Positions 1 to 8,690 of a stretch of DNA of 55,205 bases are shown here, piece by piece. Where the stretch lies: assembly GCF_020829495.1 (NCBI RefSeq), contig NZ_JAIVFQ010000047.1, forward strand, positions 1 through 55,205. The letters are read 5' to 3'. Position 1 is the first letter of the stretch, and each line of letters starts with the position of its first letter. The notes beneath the pieces are model-generated. The model saw nothing but the letters and a program-made list of their open reading frames with translations. It was not told the DNA's origin and ran no database searches. The translations under genes and the position numbers were made by a program. The DNA comes from Nostoc favosum CHAB5714. Its GTDB lineage: Bacteria > Cyanobacteriota > Cyanobacteriia > Cyanobacteriales > Nostocaceae.

Positions 1-61
1 ACAACAGTATTGAAGTCTTCTCATTGATCTTGTTCTTAAGTCAAGTGCATTTTTTCCGCCT

Positions 62-433
62 TTGTTTATGCTTATCTTACTTAATTTGTCAAGCTCACCC
101 TATACCAAATTAGATGAGCTTACCCTGGATTTTGATAGCCCTTGGAAAGAAATTATAGAAGCTTATTTTCCCCAAGCAATGCATTTCTTTTTTCCAGAAA
201 CTTCTGCATTAATTGATTGGGAACGTCCCTACGAATTTCTAGATAAAGAATTTCAACAAAGAGCTATTGAACGTTACCCAACATTTAGCAGGGTTTGTTG
301 GGTTTCGTTCCTCAACCCAACCTACACATTTTTATTTTTTAGGCAAAAGCTACGCAGTATTGGATTGCCTCTAAGCAATGTACATCAAAAAAGGGCAGGT
401 TTTGTACCTGCCCTCAAAGCAAAAAATCTTTAA
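62..433 (+). pseudogene. Truncated Rpn/DUF4351-type transposase-like protein
   Basis: Residues about 24-66 (FDSPWKEIIEAYFPQAMHFF, then IDWERPYEFLDKEFQQ) match from memory the N-terminus of the Rpn/PD-(D/E)XK nuclease-like proteins that are abundant in Nostocales and usually about 250-320 residues long. After FQQ (near 258) similarity stops and the frame runs through a repeat (TTGGGTTTCGTTCCTCAACC, about 290-326) and a terminator hairpin to a chance stop. The nuclease core is therefore missing. The first 20 or so residues also look unlike the family start. I read it as a dead 5' fragment. Confidence 0.6.
386..413 (-). terminator. Rho-independent terminator of ndhD1
   Basis: An 8-bp perfect stem (GGGCAGGT 393-400 with ACCTGCCC 406-413) and a 5-nt loop is followed on the minus strand by a run of T (A-run 387-392 on plus). 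It lies about 40 bp past the ndhD1 stop codon. Confidence 0.8.
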
Positions 434-453
434 ACTAAACTAGCGATCGCAAC

Positions 454-2031
454 TTAATCAGCGATTTGGGGCGCACTCAAAGAAACCTTGAGTGTTTCTT
501 CTTTTTGCTGTGCTAATGTCGGCACGGAATCACGCAATCTTGCCGTCAATTGTACAGTTGTGGCGTCATACATCTGAGTCAGCAATTTTGGATAGAAACC
601 AATACCAATAATTGGAATTAACAAACAGGCAATGATAAATACTTCACGGGGTTCGGCATCTATCAAAGCTTGGTGAGAAACTAATTCCTTGTTCTCTTCT
701 CCGTAGAAAATTTCTCGCAGCATCGACAGCAGATAAATCGGAGTTAAAATTACTCCCACTGCCATCAAGAATACCACAATGACTTTGAAGGTAGAGCTAT
801 AAGCATCGCTAGTAGCAAAGCCAACAAATACCATTAATTCTGCCACGAAACCGCTCATCCCTGGCAGTGCCAAAGAAGCCATCGAACAGGTGGTGAACAT
901 GGCGAAAATCTTCGGCATTCTCTTAGCAACACCGCCCATTTCATCCAACATCAGGGTGTGTGTGCGATCGTAAGTTGCGCCAACCAGGAAGAACAAACTC
1001 GCCCCAATTAATCCGTGGGAAACCATTTGTAACACTGCCCCACTCAATCCCAAATCGGTGAAGGAGGCAATACCAATCATCACAAAGCCCATGTGGGAAA
1101 TTGAGGAGTAGGCAATTTTTCGCTTGAGGTTGCGCTGGGCAAAGGATGTCAAGGCAGCGTAGATGATATTAACTACCCCCAAAACCACCAACACTGGTGC
1201 AAAAAGAGCGTGGGCATCGGGGAGCATTTGGGCATTCATCCGAATTAAGGCGTAACCGCCCATTTTCAGGAGAATACCTGCCAATAACATGTGTACGGGC
1301 GCTGTAGCTTCACCGTGGGCATCAGGTAGCCAGGTGTGCAAGGGAATAATCGGCAACTTGACGGCGTAGGCAATCAGGAAGCCAGCATAGACGGCAAGTT
1401 GGAAATTGAGGGCGAAGTCTTTTAAGGCGAGCGATCGCATGTCAAACGTCACCGTATCGCCGTAAAATCCCATTGTCAGGGCAGACAGCAAAATAAACAG
1501 CGAACCGCCAGCAGTGTATAAAATGAATTTGGTCGCTGCATATTGCCGCCTTTTGCCTCCCCAAATCGACAGCAGAAAGTATATCGGCACCAGTTCCAGT
1601 TCCCACACCAGGAAAAATAACAGCATATCCTGGACAGCGAACACGGCAATCTGACCGCCATACATCGCCAAAATCAAGAAGTAAAATAGCTTCGGCTTGA
1701 AGGTAACAGGCCAAGCTGCTAAAATCGCCAGCGTGGTAATGAATCCAGTCAAAATAATTAGGGGCATGGATAAGCCATCTGCCCCTACTGACCAATTCAA
1801 ATCTAGTTGGGGTACCCAGGGGTAACTTTCGACCAACTGCAAATCTGGATTGGAGAAATCATACCCAGTATAAAAAGCATAAACAATTAGTGCAAAATCT
1901 ATCAGCCCTACGATAAGGGAGTACCAGCGCACTGTTTTGCCTTCTTTATCTGGGATGATGGGAATCAGTAGTGAAGCGGCTATCGGCAACAGAATAATCG
2001 TCGTCAGCCACGGAAAATTAGCTGTATTCAT
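454..2031 (-). CDS. ndhD1: NAD(P)H-quinone oxidoreductase subunit 4 (NdhD1)
   Basis: This is a proton-pumping antiporter-like subunit of thylakoid NDH-1, used in respiration and cyclic electron flow. The protein is about 525 residues of near-continuous transmembrane helices. Family signatures are WELELVP (about 143-149, with the conserved Glu of TM5), the Lys-containing segment AVKLPIIPLHTWLPDAHGEA (about 223-241) and AYSSISHMGF. The sequence resembles the NdhD1 (NDH-1L) type rather than the CO2-uptake NdhD3/D4 paralogues, and it sits near an NdhF1-type gene. A GTG at 2034 directly precedes the ATG at 2031; I prefer the ATG. A TA module on the other strand and about 1.2 kb separate it from ndhF1, so it probably has its own promoter. 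Confidence 0.93.
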   Translation of the reverse strand: MNTANFPWLTTIILLPIAASLLIPIIPDKEGKTVRWYSLIVGLIDFALIVYAFYTGYDFSNPDLQLVESYPWVPQLDLNWSVGADGLSMPLIILTGFITTLAILAAWPVTFKPKLFYFLILAMYGGQIAVFAVQDMLLFFLVWELELVPIYFLLSIWGGKRRQYAATKFILYTAGGSLFILLSALTMGFYGDTVTFDMRSLALKDFALNFQLAVYAGFLIAYAVKLPIIPLHTWLPDAHGEATAPVHMLLAGILLKMGGYALIRMNAQMLPDAHALFAPVLVVLGVVNIIYAALTSFAQRNLKRKIAYSSISHMGFVMIGIASFTDLGLSGAVLQMVSHGLIGASLFFLVGATYDRTHTLMLDEMGGVAKRMPKIFAMFTTCSMASLALPGMSGFVAELMVFVGFATSDAYSSTFKVIVVFLMAVGVILTPIYLLSMLREIFYGEENKELVSHQALIDAEPREVFIIACLLIPIIGIGFYPKLLTQMYDATTVQLTARLRDSVPTLAQQKEETLKVSLSAPQIAD

Positions 2032-2395
2032 CACAATTCGTCTGCTATCAAAATCATGTTTGGCAAAAAGTCACTAGTTATTAACTAACAGCTTTTTGAG
2101 GATTTCGTCTTCCTCGTTAGGTTGATTTAATTAAATTGGCAATCCCCTATTTTTTCTCTTGGGAGTCTTTTTTGACAGTTGCGGGTGCGGAATGTGCGTT
2201 GTGATACTCCCAGTCAAGTCAAAAATTTACCCTAAAAAAGCCGCTAAAATTATAGTTTAGGGGTGCGATGTCTACGACAAGCCGCTCCGCGTCTACGCGT
2301 AGCCCAACCTATCGCTAAAAATACACGATGCTGTATGCGTGGTTGTTGAAAAAAGCGATTCAGTGCAAAAAAGCATGACAAAATAAATAACCATA
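2032..2395. other. Intergenic region between ndhD1 and a toxin-antitoxin pair, with a dispersed repeat
   Basis: No gene is visible. It must hold the ndhD1 promoter (minus) and the antitoxin promoter (plus). Positions about 2264-2312 carry a copy of the short dispersed repeat GCGATGTCTACGAC...CGCGTCTACGCGTAGCCC, related to copies at about 32678-32709, 45563-45594 and 46289-46318. Confidence 0.5.
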
Positions 2396-2653
2396 ATGAT
2401 AATCCCACAAATTGAAAGTCAGATTCGTTATGTCACCAACGTAAATGGAGAAACAACAGATGTACTCGTCCCTGTAGAACTTTGGCAACAGCTTATAAGT
2501 TCCATAAATTCTGATAACGTCAGTGGTTTAGCTTGGATTGATGAACAAGAGCCAAAAGCACAAATGTTAGCCGATCTGCAAGAGTCCGTGCGACAAGCAG
2601 CAGCAGGACAAACTTTCCCAGTTTCAGAGCTTTGGGACGATATCGAAGCCTAG
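2396..2653 (+). CDS. Putative antitoxin of a RelE-type toxin-antitoxin pair
   Basis: This is an 85-residue acidic protein with no DNA-binding motif I can name. The C-terminal half (QMLADLQESVRQAAAGQTFP, then VSELWDDIEA) looks like the extended toxin-neutralising tail of small cyanobacterial antitoxins, and the N-terminus (IRYVTNVNGETTDVLVPVEL) resembles a Phd/prevent-host-death-like start. It lies 4 bp upstream of a RelE-like gene in the same orientation, the usual antitoxin-first order. The pair sits between ndhD1 and ndhF1 on the opposite strand. The assignment rests mainly on the neighbour. Confidence 0.6.
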   Translation: MIIPQIESQIRYVTNVNGETTDVLVPVELWQQLISSINSDNVSGLAWIDEQEPKAQMLADLQESVRQAAAGQTFPVSELWDDIEA

Positions 2654-2657
2654 ATTT

Positions 2658-2987
2658 ATGGCAGAAGTTCGTTTTACACTTCCCTTCAAACGCCGTCTCA
2701 AAACTCTGACTCAACGCTATCGGCAAATTCAAATTGACATTCAACCCGTTATCGATCAGCTAGAGGCTGGAAATTTTATCGGCGATCAAATCTCTGGGAT
2801 AGACTTGACTGTTTTTAAAGTTAGAGCAAAAAACAGTGATATCCCGACGGGTAAAAGTGGTGGATATCGAGTGATTTATCAAGTTGTCTCACCTGAATGC
2901 GTCTTACTTCTACTCATTTATGCAAAATCGGATCAGGCAGATGTGAGCTTAGAAGAGATTGAAGATGCAAATAAAACTAGATTTTGA
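2658..2987 (+). CDS. RelE/ParE-family toxin
   Basis: The protein has 109 residues with the RelE/HigB-like pattern: an N-terminal strand and helix (VRFTLPFKRRLKTLTQRYRQ), a central strand (GIDLTVFKVRAKN), then GGYRVIYQV and VLLLLIYAKSDQADVS with a final helix EEIEDANK. The family comprises ribosome-dependent mRNA interferases or gyrase inhibitors. The basic residues R87 and K97-type positions in the core strands are compatible with an active toxin, but catalytic residues vary in this family. The start ATG follows the antitoxin stop by 4 bp, suggesting translational coupling. The gene looks intact. Confidence 0.75.
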   Translation: MAEVRFTLPFKRRLKTLTQRYRQIQIDIQPVIDQLEAGNFIGDQISGIDLTVFKVRAKNSDIPTGKSGGYRVIYQVVSPECVLLLLIYAKSDQADVSLEEIEDANKTRF

Positions 2988-3064
2988 CAATACATTAATT
3001 ATTTTTTTAAATTTTAATTAGTGATAAATTTATTATTTTGCTAAATCTTGGGCTTATATTAATT

Positions 3065-3127
3065 TGTAGGGTGGGTTAGCGATAGCGTAACCCACCATGA
3101 GTATTGATAATTAATGGTGGGTTACGG
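3065..3127. repeat. GGGTGGGTTAGCGATAGCGTAACCCACC palindromic repeats
   Basis: A perfect-looking dyad (GTGGGTTa...taACCCAC) is followed by a second half copy (TGGTGGGTTACGGCGC) about 35 bp further on. This is a common type of dispersed palindrome in Nostocales. The rest of the 2988-3291 gap is AT-rich with no gene. Confidence 0.6.
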
Positions 3128-3260
3128 CGCAAAAAGATTATTCTATATATATATTTTTTTCTTATTCTGTTCTATCGGATTATGGTAAGTTATAAAGTCT
3201 GCAACCAATTTTTTGGGATGAATCTTAATAAGACTAACTTCATTATTCAAGAAATAATTT

Positions 3261-3284
3261 AGGGGCGGACATCCGCCCACCCCT
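3261..3284 (-). terminator. Hairpin after ndhF1, probable terminator
   Basis: GGGGCGGA / TCCGCCC-type stem (AGGGGCGGACATCCGCCCAC plus CCCT) lies just 8 bp past the ndhF1 stop. The minus-strand continuation is T-rich (CTAAATTATTTCTT) but has no perfect T-run. Confidence 0.5.
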
Positions 3285-3291
3285 ATTAAAA

Positions 3292-5394
3292 TCAGGTAAC
3301 ACCAAAAACAATCACTAAGCCCAAAACCGCCCCAAATACAATCAAGGCATAGAATTGAGCGCGACCGTTTTCTAGGTACTTCAGACCTTCACCGCTAACA
3401 AGGGTGAAAAAGCCTGTGAGGTTAACAGCACCATCTACAACGCGGAAGTCTACTTCCATAACTTGTCTAGCTAGGCGACGCAAGCCGAGGACAAAAAACC
3501 GATGGTAAATGTCATCAAAGTACCACTTGTTGAGGGATAACTCATAAAGTGGTTTGATTTGAGCAGCGATCGCACCCGGGTCAATTTTACGGCGCAAATA
3601 CATCAGCGAAGCCAGGGTAATCGCAATCAAAGAAATTCCGACTGAGGCACCCGCCATGATGTAGAATTCCGTTGGATTGAACTCGGAAGCCTTTTCTATA
3701 ACTTCGGAAAGGGTTTCGCTAGGAGGAAAGATAAACTCTTCAAAATAATTGGCGTAGGGAGTTCCCACCAAACCAATCAAAATCGAAGGCACAGCCAACA
3801 GTGCCAACGGCAGCGTCATTGTCCACGGCGATTCGTGGGGGGAGTCGCTGTGATGCCCGTGGGAGTCATGGGAATCATGCTGCTGACTAGTTGCCGCCAA
3901 TTCTCCTTTCTTCATCGCCCCAGGCCCAAAATTCGGGACTGGTTCTTCTGACTCTAATTCCAGGACAATTGTCGCCGCAGCCTTCTTGAGTTTTTCCTTG
4001 ATTTTCTCGTCATTACCCCGGAATTTGCCTTCAAATGTCGAGAAATACATTCTAAACATATAGAAAGCCGTAATCCCGGCAGTTAGCCAGCCGATAAACC
4101 AGAGAAATGGGTTAGCCTCAAAAGCCTTACCCAGAATTTCATCTTTTGACCAGAAACCAGCAAAGGGTGGAATACCAGAAATTGCCAAGCAACCAATTAA
4201 GAAAGTAGTTGCTGTGACGGGCATATACTTCCGCAGTCCACCCATCAAGCGCATATCTTGGGCTAAGGCTGGGTCGTGTCCAACGACACCTTCCATACCG
4301 TGAATTACGGAACCTGAACCCAAGAACAGCATCGCCTTGAAATAGGCGTGGGTCATCAGGTGGAATAGTCCAGCACTGTAGGAACCTATTCCCATTGCCA
4401 TCACCATGTAACCAAGTTGGGAAATGGTGGAGTAAGCCAAGCCCTTTTTGATGTCGTTTTGGGTAATGGCAATGGTTGCCCCCAAAAACGCCGTAAACGC
4501 CCCAGTAAAGGCAATGACATTCATTGCGGCTGGAACGTCTTCAAATACTGGGTACATCCGGGCAATAAGGAAAACACCTGCCGCCACCATTGTTGCCGCG
4601 TGAATCAAGGCAGAAATGGGGGTGGGGCCTTCCATCGCATCTGGTAGCCAGACGTGGAGGGGGAATTGGGCTGATTTTGCAACTGGGCCTAAGAAAACTA
4701 AAATCGCAAACAGGACAGCGAGAAAATTGCTGATAGTACCTGATTCGACAAGTTGGGCGAGGCGATCGCCCATGATATTAAAATCAAAGCTTCCTGTTGC
4801 CCAGAACAGCCCCAAAATGCCGAGTAATAGACCAAAGTCGCCGACGCGGTTGGTCACAAACGCTTTTTGAGCGGCATCTGCTGCTGACTTGCGATCGTAC
4901 CAAAAACCGACCAGCAAGTAGGAACACATCCCGACCAGTTCCCAGAATATATAAATCTGTACTAGGTTGGGGCTGACCACCAGACCTAACATTGAAGAGC
5001 CAAACAAACTGAGATAGGCGTAAAACCTCACGTAACCGGGATCGTGAGCCATGTAGCCATCGGTGTAAACCATGACTAACAACGCTACCGTTGTTACAAT
5101 CACCAGCATTAGGGCTGTCAGGTGGTCAATAGTGTAGCCCATGCTCAGGTGAAAATTACCTGCTGCCGCCCACTCAAAGGTGCGAATATAAGGCGCATGT
5201 CCTTGAATTTGACTCCATAGCAAGGCAAGCGACAGCCCCATAGCTGCTCCCATCATGGAGATAATCACCACAGCGTTAAGCTGGCGGAGGCGGTTTGTCA
5301 CCTGATTCAACGAGATTAACCCTAGACCGACCAGCATTGCCCCAAGAAGAGGGAACACCGGAATCAGCCAGGCATACTGATAGATTACTTCCAT
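3292..5394 (-). CDS. ndhF1: NAD(P)H-quinone oxidoreductase subunit 5 (NdhF1)
   Basis: This is the long antiporter-like subunit of cyanobacterial NDH-1L, about 700 residues. Diagnostic stretches are YMAHDPGYVRFYAYLSLF (about 115-131), WELVGMCSYLLVGFWYDRK (151-169), the Lys-bearing GPVAKSAQFPLHVWLPDAMEGPTP (236-259) and QNDIKKGLAYSTISQLGYM (312-330). A hydrophilic insert near 500-523 is rich in His and Ser (QQHDSHDSHGHHSDS), before the C-terminal lateral helix and final TM. The sequence follows the NdhF1 type, not NdhF3/F4. GTG (5397) is followed at once by ATG (5394); I chose ATG. Partner NdhD1 lies downstream in the same direction but is not closely coupled. Confidence 0.94.
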   Translation of the reverse strand: MEVIYQYAWLIPVFPLLGAMLVGLGLISLNQVTNRLRQLNAVVIISMMGAAMGLSLALLWSQIQGHAPYIRTFEWAAAGNFHLSMGYTIDHLTALMLVIVTTVALLVMVYTDGYMAHDPGYVRFYAYLSLFGSSMLGLVVSPNLVQIYIFWELVGMCSYLLVGFWYDRKSAADAAQKAFVTNRVGDFGLLLGILGLFWATGSFDFNIMGDRLAQLVESGTISNFLAVLFAILVFLGPVAKSAQFPLHVWLPDAMEGPTPISALIHAATMVAAGVFLIARMYPVFEDVPAAMNVIAFTGAFTAFLGATIAITQNDIKKGLAYSTISQLGYMVMAMGIGSYSAGLFHLMTHAYFKAMLFLGSGSVIHGMEGVVGHDPALAQDMRLMGGLRKYMPVTATTFLIGCLAISGIPPFAGFWSKDEILGKAFEANPFLWFIGWLTAGITAFYMFRMYFSTFEGKFRGNDEKIKEKLKKAAATIVLELESEEPVPNFGPGAMKKGELAATSQQHDSHDSHGHHSDSPHESPWTMTLPLALLAVPSILIGLVGTPYANYFEEFIFPPSETLSEVIEKASEFNPTEFYIMAGASVGISLIAITLASLMYLRRKIDPGAIAAQIKPLYELSLNKWYFDDIYHRFFVLGLRRLARQVMEVDFRVVDGAVNLTGFFTLVSGEGLKYLENGRAQFYALIVFGAVLGLVIVFGVT

Positions 5395-5530
5395 CACTGA
5401 CGCCTACTTTTAGAATTCTTAATTAGCGTGTCGGAACTGTTAATAATTGTGACACACACCCTTTAGGATAAAATAACCCACCCAAGACTGAGTTGGGTGG
5501 GGTGTTAAGCATGGTTTTAGATTTGGTTAT

Positions 5531-5603
5531 TAGTCATTGGTCATTGGTCATTGGTCATTGGTCATTAGCCCTATGCCCTATGCCCCATGCCCTATGCCCT
5601 ATA
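5531..5603. repeat. STRR heptamer arrays (GGTCATT and CCCTATG units)
   Basis: Five tandem TCATTGG-type heptamers run directly into five CCCTATG/CCCCATG heptamers. They end at the 3' end of the thioredoxin gene. Short tandemly repeated heptamers of this kind are typical of Nostocales genomes. Confidence 0.85.
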
Positions 5604-5607
5604 TCCA

Positions 5608-5994
5608 TCAGGCTGACCGACATTCTAAGTCCACTGTTTTTGAACTCTTGTAAATTTTCGGGCAACTGCTGTACTTAGCTTGAATCTCTTCTAAAGCTAG
5701 ACGTAAATCTTCTCTACCGCGAAAGCATTCCAAGCGATGGCGAATAGTGCCATTTTCAATCAATAGCAAAGTGGGTAGTGATTTGAGCCTATAAGTAGTT
5801 GACAATTTAAAATTTTGATCGGCGTTAACCCCAACTAATTTAATTTCTTCCCCGCATTGGGCTTGAAATTGCAATAACAGTGGGTGGATAATCCGACACA
5901 AGCCACACCAAGGTGCTTCAAAATTAACTAAAACAGGAATAGGAGATTCTAAAACTTCTTGAGTAAATGTCCGCTCACTAACCGACAATACCAT
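5608..5994 (-). CDS. Thioredoxin-domain protein with WCGLC active site
   Basis: The 128-residue protein has a single thioredoxin fold: strand VLVNFEAPW, active site W29-C30-G31-L32-C33, strand KLVGVNADQN, and the cis-proline loop KSLPTLLL (near P74). The canonical WCGPC proline is replaced by Leu, which should alter redox potential. The C-terminus carries about 20 extra residues after the fold, with two more Cys (YSSCPKIYKSSKTVDLECRSA). The start ATG at 5994 is preceded by an AAGAGG-like RBS. It acts as a cytoplasmic disulfide oxidoreductase; substrates are unknown. The stop lies just before an STRR array. Confidence 0.88.
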   Translation of the reverse strand: MVLSVSERTFTQEVLESPIPVLVNFEAPWCGLCRIIHPLLLQFQAQCGEEIKLVGVNADQNFKLSTTYRLKSLPTLLLIENGTIRHRLECFRGREDLRLALEEIQAKYSSCPKIYKSSKTVDLECRSA

Positions 5995-6151
5995 GACGCC
6001 TCTTGGATTATAAGGTTTTTATATTAAACTACCTATCAGCATTGAAGTGAAAGATTGGCAAGTCAGTAACTGCCGATAGATGCTTTCAGGAACCAAATCT
6101 CAGGACACAAAATAATTAAGCAAAAATTGAGCGCGTTGATGTGTCTCTGAC

Positions 6152-6186
6152 AAAAAAGCCACCGTGGAATTCGCGCTGGCTTTTTT
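6152..6186. terminator. Symmetric hairpin flanked by A6/T6, possible bidirectional terminator
   Basis: AAAAAAGCCA (6152-6161) pairs perfectly with TGGCTTTTTT (6177-6186) around a 15-nt loop. It would terminate on either strand. The only flanking genes are the thioredoxin (reading away) and the NnrU-like gene (reading away), so what it terminates is unclear; a small RNA in 5995-6408 is possible. I see no other gene in that gap. Confidence 0.55.
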
Positions 6187-6408
6187 GGACGTTAGGCTCC
6201 TGATTGCCGTGGCCACCTGGGGATCTGACTGAATCTGCGATTTTTTCCCAAGGAAAAGCAACTGACCAACAACTACCAATTTAAAATCTTAACTCGACTC
6301 AGACCACCCCCATCGATAGATGTTTGAACTTATCCTACATTGATTTAGGGCAATTGATAAGCTGAAATCCTCATCTATTTTGGATTTTATGCTGACACTG
6401 GGGATCGC

Positions 6409-7137
6409 CTAGATTTCCCATCTTATCTTACTAGTTGCTTCCAGCAACAGAGGGTGCGATAACCAAAGCAAAACTATGAAAATGGCAACTCCCAAATAGG
6501 AAGGGCGAATAAATTCCTGCCATTTGATAGATTGACGCCCGTCGATAATTGCTTTAAAGGGAATAATAGAAGTCCGTTGTTTGGCAATTTCAAAGGCTTC
6601 CCCATAGCGATCGCTTAGACGACGATCGCCGTGCCAAACTCCAAACAAGTGATGCAACACCAATCCAATGGAAGTCACAAGGGTAAAGGTAGTACCCAGC
6701 CACAGAGTATGGGCAACACACCAAATTATTTGTCCTACCATCTGGGGATGACGGGTAATCCGAATAATTCCTGTTTCGTAGAGATGAACTTGGGGCTTTT
6801 GAATGGCAGCAATTTCTAGTAGATTGAAGGTAGCAGGATATAAAAATAAAAACGAGATAGCTGACAACAGCCAAACAAATTCTCGCACTCCAGGTACTCC
6901 TTGTACCTGCCAAAGTTGCAAACCATCATAGCGATGCCCAAAAAAGTAAATAATTAATATGACAGCCAAAGGTAGGCTAACTAATGCAAAGAGAACGCGA
7001 TAAAGCCTTGGGCCAATATATTTTTCTGCCCAAGGACGCAAAGCAGCGCCTCCACTGTGAGCGATCGCAAAAACTATTTGTAGCCCCAGCATGACAAAAT
7101 GACTGGGTGTCAACCAAGAAATCAACAGCATATACAC
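6409..7137 (-). CDS. NnrU-family integral membrane protein, Z-ISO-like
   Basis: The 242-residue protein has about six or seven transmembrane segments. NnrU-family features are AHSGGAALRPWAEKYIGPRLYRV near the start, LIYFFGHRYDG, the HLYETGIIRITRHPQMVGQI segment (about 118-137) and HLFGVWHGDRRLSDRYGEAF. The plant homologue Z-ISO isomerises the 15-cis bond of zeta-carotene using a haem held by His residues; several candidate His are present here (H26, H68, H118, H129). A carotenoid-isomerase role in cyanobacteria is plausible but inferred from the family. The gene is divergent from rbcR across about 200 bp, an arrangement I recall as conserved in Nostocales. Confidence 0.82.
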   Translation of the reverse strand: MYMLLISWLTPSHFVMLGLQIVFAIAHSGGAALRPWAEKYIGPRLYRVLFALVSLPLAVILIIYFFGHRYDGLQLWQVQGVPGVREFVWLLSAISFLFLYPATFNLLEIAAIQKPQVHLYETGIIRITRHPQMVGQIIWCVAHTLWLGTTFTLVTSIGLVLHHLFGVWHGDRRLSDRYGEAFEIAKQRTSIIPFKAIIDGRQSIKWQEFIRPSYLGVAIFIVLLWLSHPLLLEATSKIRWEI

Positions 7138-7343
7138 GGGTGAAATAATTTAAAGAAAATGGAACTCAGTACAACCAATACCACAAAGTATTCAAAGGGA
7201 GACTTTAGTCAAGATGTTGTGCTACTGTCTTTTTCGAGTCAAGGTTTCAAGTTTAATATGCAACAAATCATAACTGGCTAATTGCTGCCAAACCTGATTT
7301 GTTGTGTGCATCCGCTCCTTTCAAAGTTTGTGGTTTGAGCCTT

Positions 7344-8357
7344 ATGTCTGACCTTCCTTTCACTTTAGATCAGTTACGTATACTCAAAGCGATCGCACAA
7401 GAAGGAAGCTTCAAGCGTGCCGCTGATAGTCTTTACGTCTCCCAACCTGCCGTCAGCTTGCAAGTGCAAAATCTCGAACGGCAGCTAGATGTCCCCCTAT
7501 TCGATCGGGGAGGACGACGCGCCCAATTAACCGAAGCAGGGCATCTACTCCTAAGTTACGGTGAAAAAATCCTCAGTCTGTGTCAGGAAACCTGCCGCGC
7601 GATCGAGGATTTACAAAATCTCCAAGGCGGTACTTTAATTGTCGGTGCTTCTCAAACCACTGGCACTTATCTTTTGCCTAGAATGATCGGTATGTTCCGA
7701 CAAAAATATCCAGATGTGGCAGTGCAATTACACGTCCACTCTACCCGGCGGACTGCTTGGAGTGTCGCTAACGGACAGGTTGATTTGGCAATTATCGGCG
7801 GTGAAATTCCCGGTGAACTATCAGAATCTTTGGAAGTTGTTTCTTACGCTGAAGACGAACTAGCGCTCATTCTACCTGTCTTTCATCCCTTTACCAAACT
7901 GGAAAAAATCCAAAAAGAAGACCTATACAAATTACAATTCATTGCCCTAGATTCCCAATCGACTATCCGCAAAGTAATTGACCAAGTGCTAGCACGCTGT
8001 GAAATTGATACCAGACGTTTTAAAGTTGAAATGGAATTAAATTCCATTGAAGCAATTAAAAATGCTGTGCAATCTGGTTTAGGGGCTGCCTTTGTTTCAA
8101 CTAGTGCGATCGCTAAAGAATTACAAATGGGTGTTCTGCACCGTACCCCCATTGAAGGCGTCGTCGTCAAACGGACACTGTGGCTGATTTTTAATCCTAA
8201 TCGCTATAGATCCAAGGCCGCAGAAGCTTTTAGTCGGGAAATTTTGCCCCAGTTTGCTAATCCTGGATGGAGTCAAGATGTGTTAACATTGGCACAAAAA
8301 AGCATAGTGATAACTACATTGGATATAGCGACGTCCACCTCTGCCGCCGAAGACTAA
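7344..8357 (+). CDS. rbcR: LysR-family regulator RbcR (CbbR/Ycf30-like)
   Basis: The protein has 337 residues counting from MSDLPFTLDQLRILK. An upstream in-frame ATG at 7299 would add 15 residues unlike the family, so I chose 7344. The N-terminal winged HTH is FTLDQLRILKAIAQEGSFKR with SQPAVSLQVQNLERQL as recognition region (about 6-62). The effector domain begins near GTLIVGASQTTGTYLLPRM. This matches cyanobacterial RbcR/Ycf30, the LysR protein linked to RuBisCO and carbon-metabolism genes. It is divergent from the NnrU-like gene, so auto- and co-regulation through the shared 206-bp gap is plausible. Confidence 0.9.
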   Translation: MSDLPFTLDQLRILKAIAQEGSFKRAADSLYVSQPAVSLQVQNLERQLDVPLFDRGGRRAQLTEAGHLLLSYGEKILSLCQETCRAIEDLQNLQGGTLIVGASQTTGTYLLPRMIGMFRQKYPDVAVQLHVHSTRRTAWSVANGQVDLAIIGGEIPGELSESLEVVSYAEDELALILPVFHPFTKLEKIQKEDLYKLQFIALDSQSTIRKVIDQVLARCEIDTRRFKVEMELNSIEAIKNAVQSGLGAAFVSTSAIAKELQMGVLHRTPIEGVVVKRTLWLIFNPNRYRSKAAEAFSREILPQFANPGWSQDVLTLAQKSIVITTLDIATSTSAAED

Positions 8358-8690
8358 AATCTTTTGATTAGTCCTACCCTTAGGGCGTCTATGTCATTTG
8401 TCCGATGTTCTTTGTAAATGACCAATGAGCAAATAATTTGTAATTCGTAATTCGTAATTCGTAATGATTATTTCATAGCTTTTCCCGTAGCCTAGCTTAG
8501 GCAAGCTAAGAATTTGACATCAGTAAAAAAGTTTCCTGTTCTTGAGAAAGAAGTTTAGTTTCTATGTAACCTGAATGAATTACGTTAGCGACGCGCTTTC
8601 TCGTGTCCGCGTTCGCTTTTAGCGTCTCGTAGAGAGCGTCATTACGCATTATCAATTACGAATTATTTTGACTAATGACTAATCACGAAA
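8358..8690. repeat. Intergenic region with TAATTCG and GACGCG-type dispersed repeats
   Basis: It contains tandem TAATTCGTAATTCG repeats (about 8440-8465) and a GC-rich palindromic block (about 8580-8670: TTAGCGACGCGCTTTC, TTAGCGTCTCGTAGAGAGCG) bounded by ATTACG/AATTACGAATTATT. Related blocks occur at about 27798-27889, 36859-36959, 54886-54945 and 55034-55062. No gene is seen; the kinase promoter must lie here. Confidence 0.6.

Noticed and set aside
5493..5678. 61-codon ORF over the STRR array near the thioredoxin gene
   Set aside because: The sequence is translated heptamer repeats and overlaps the thioredoxin gene on the other strand.
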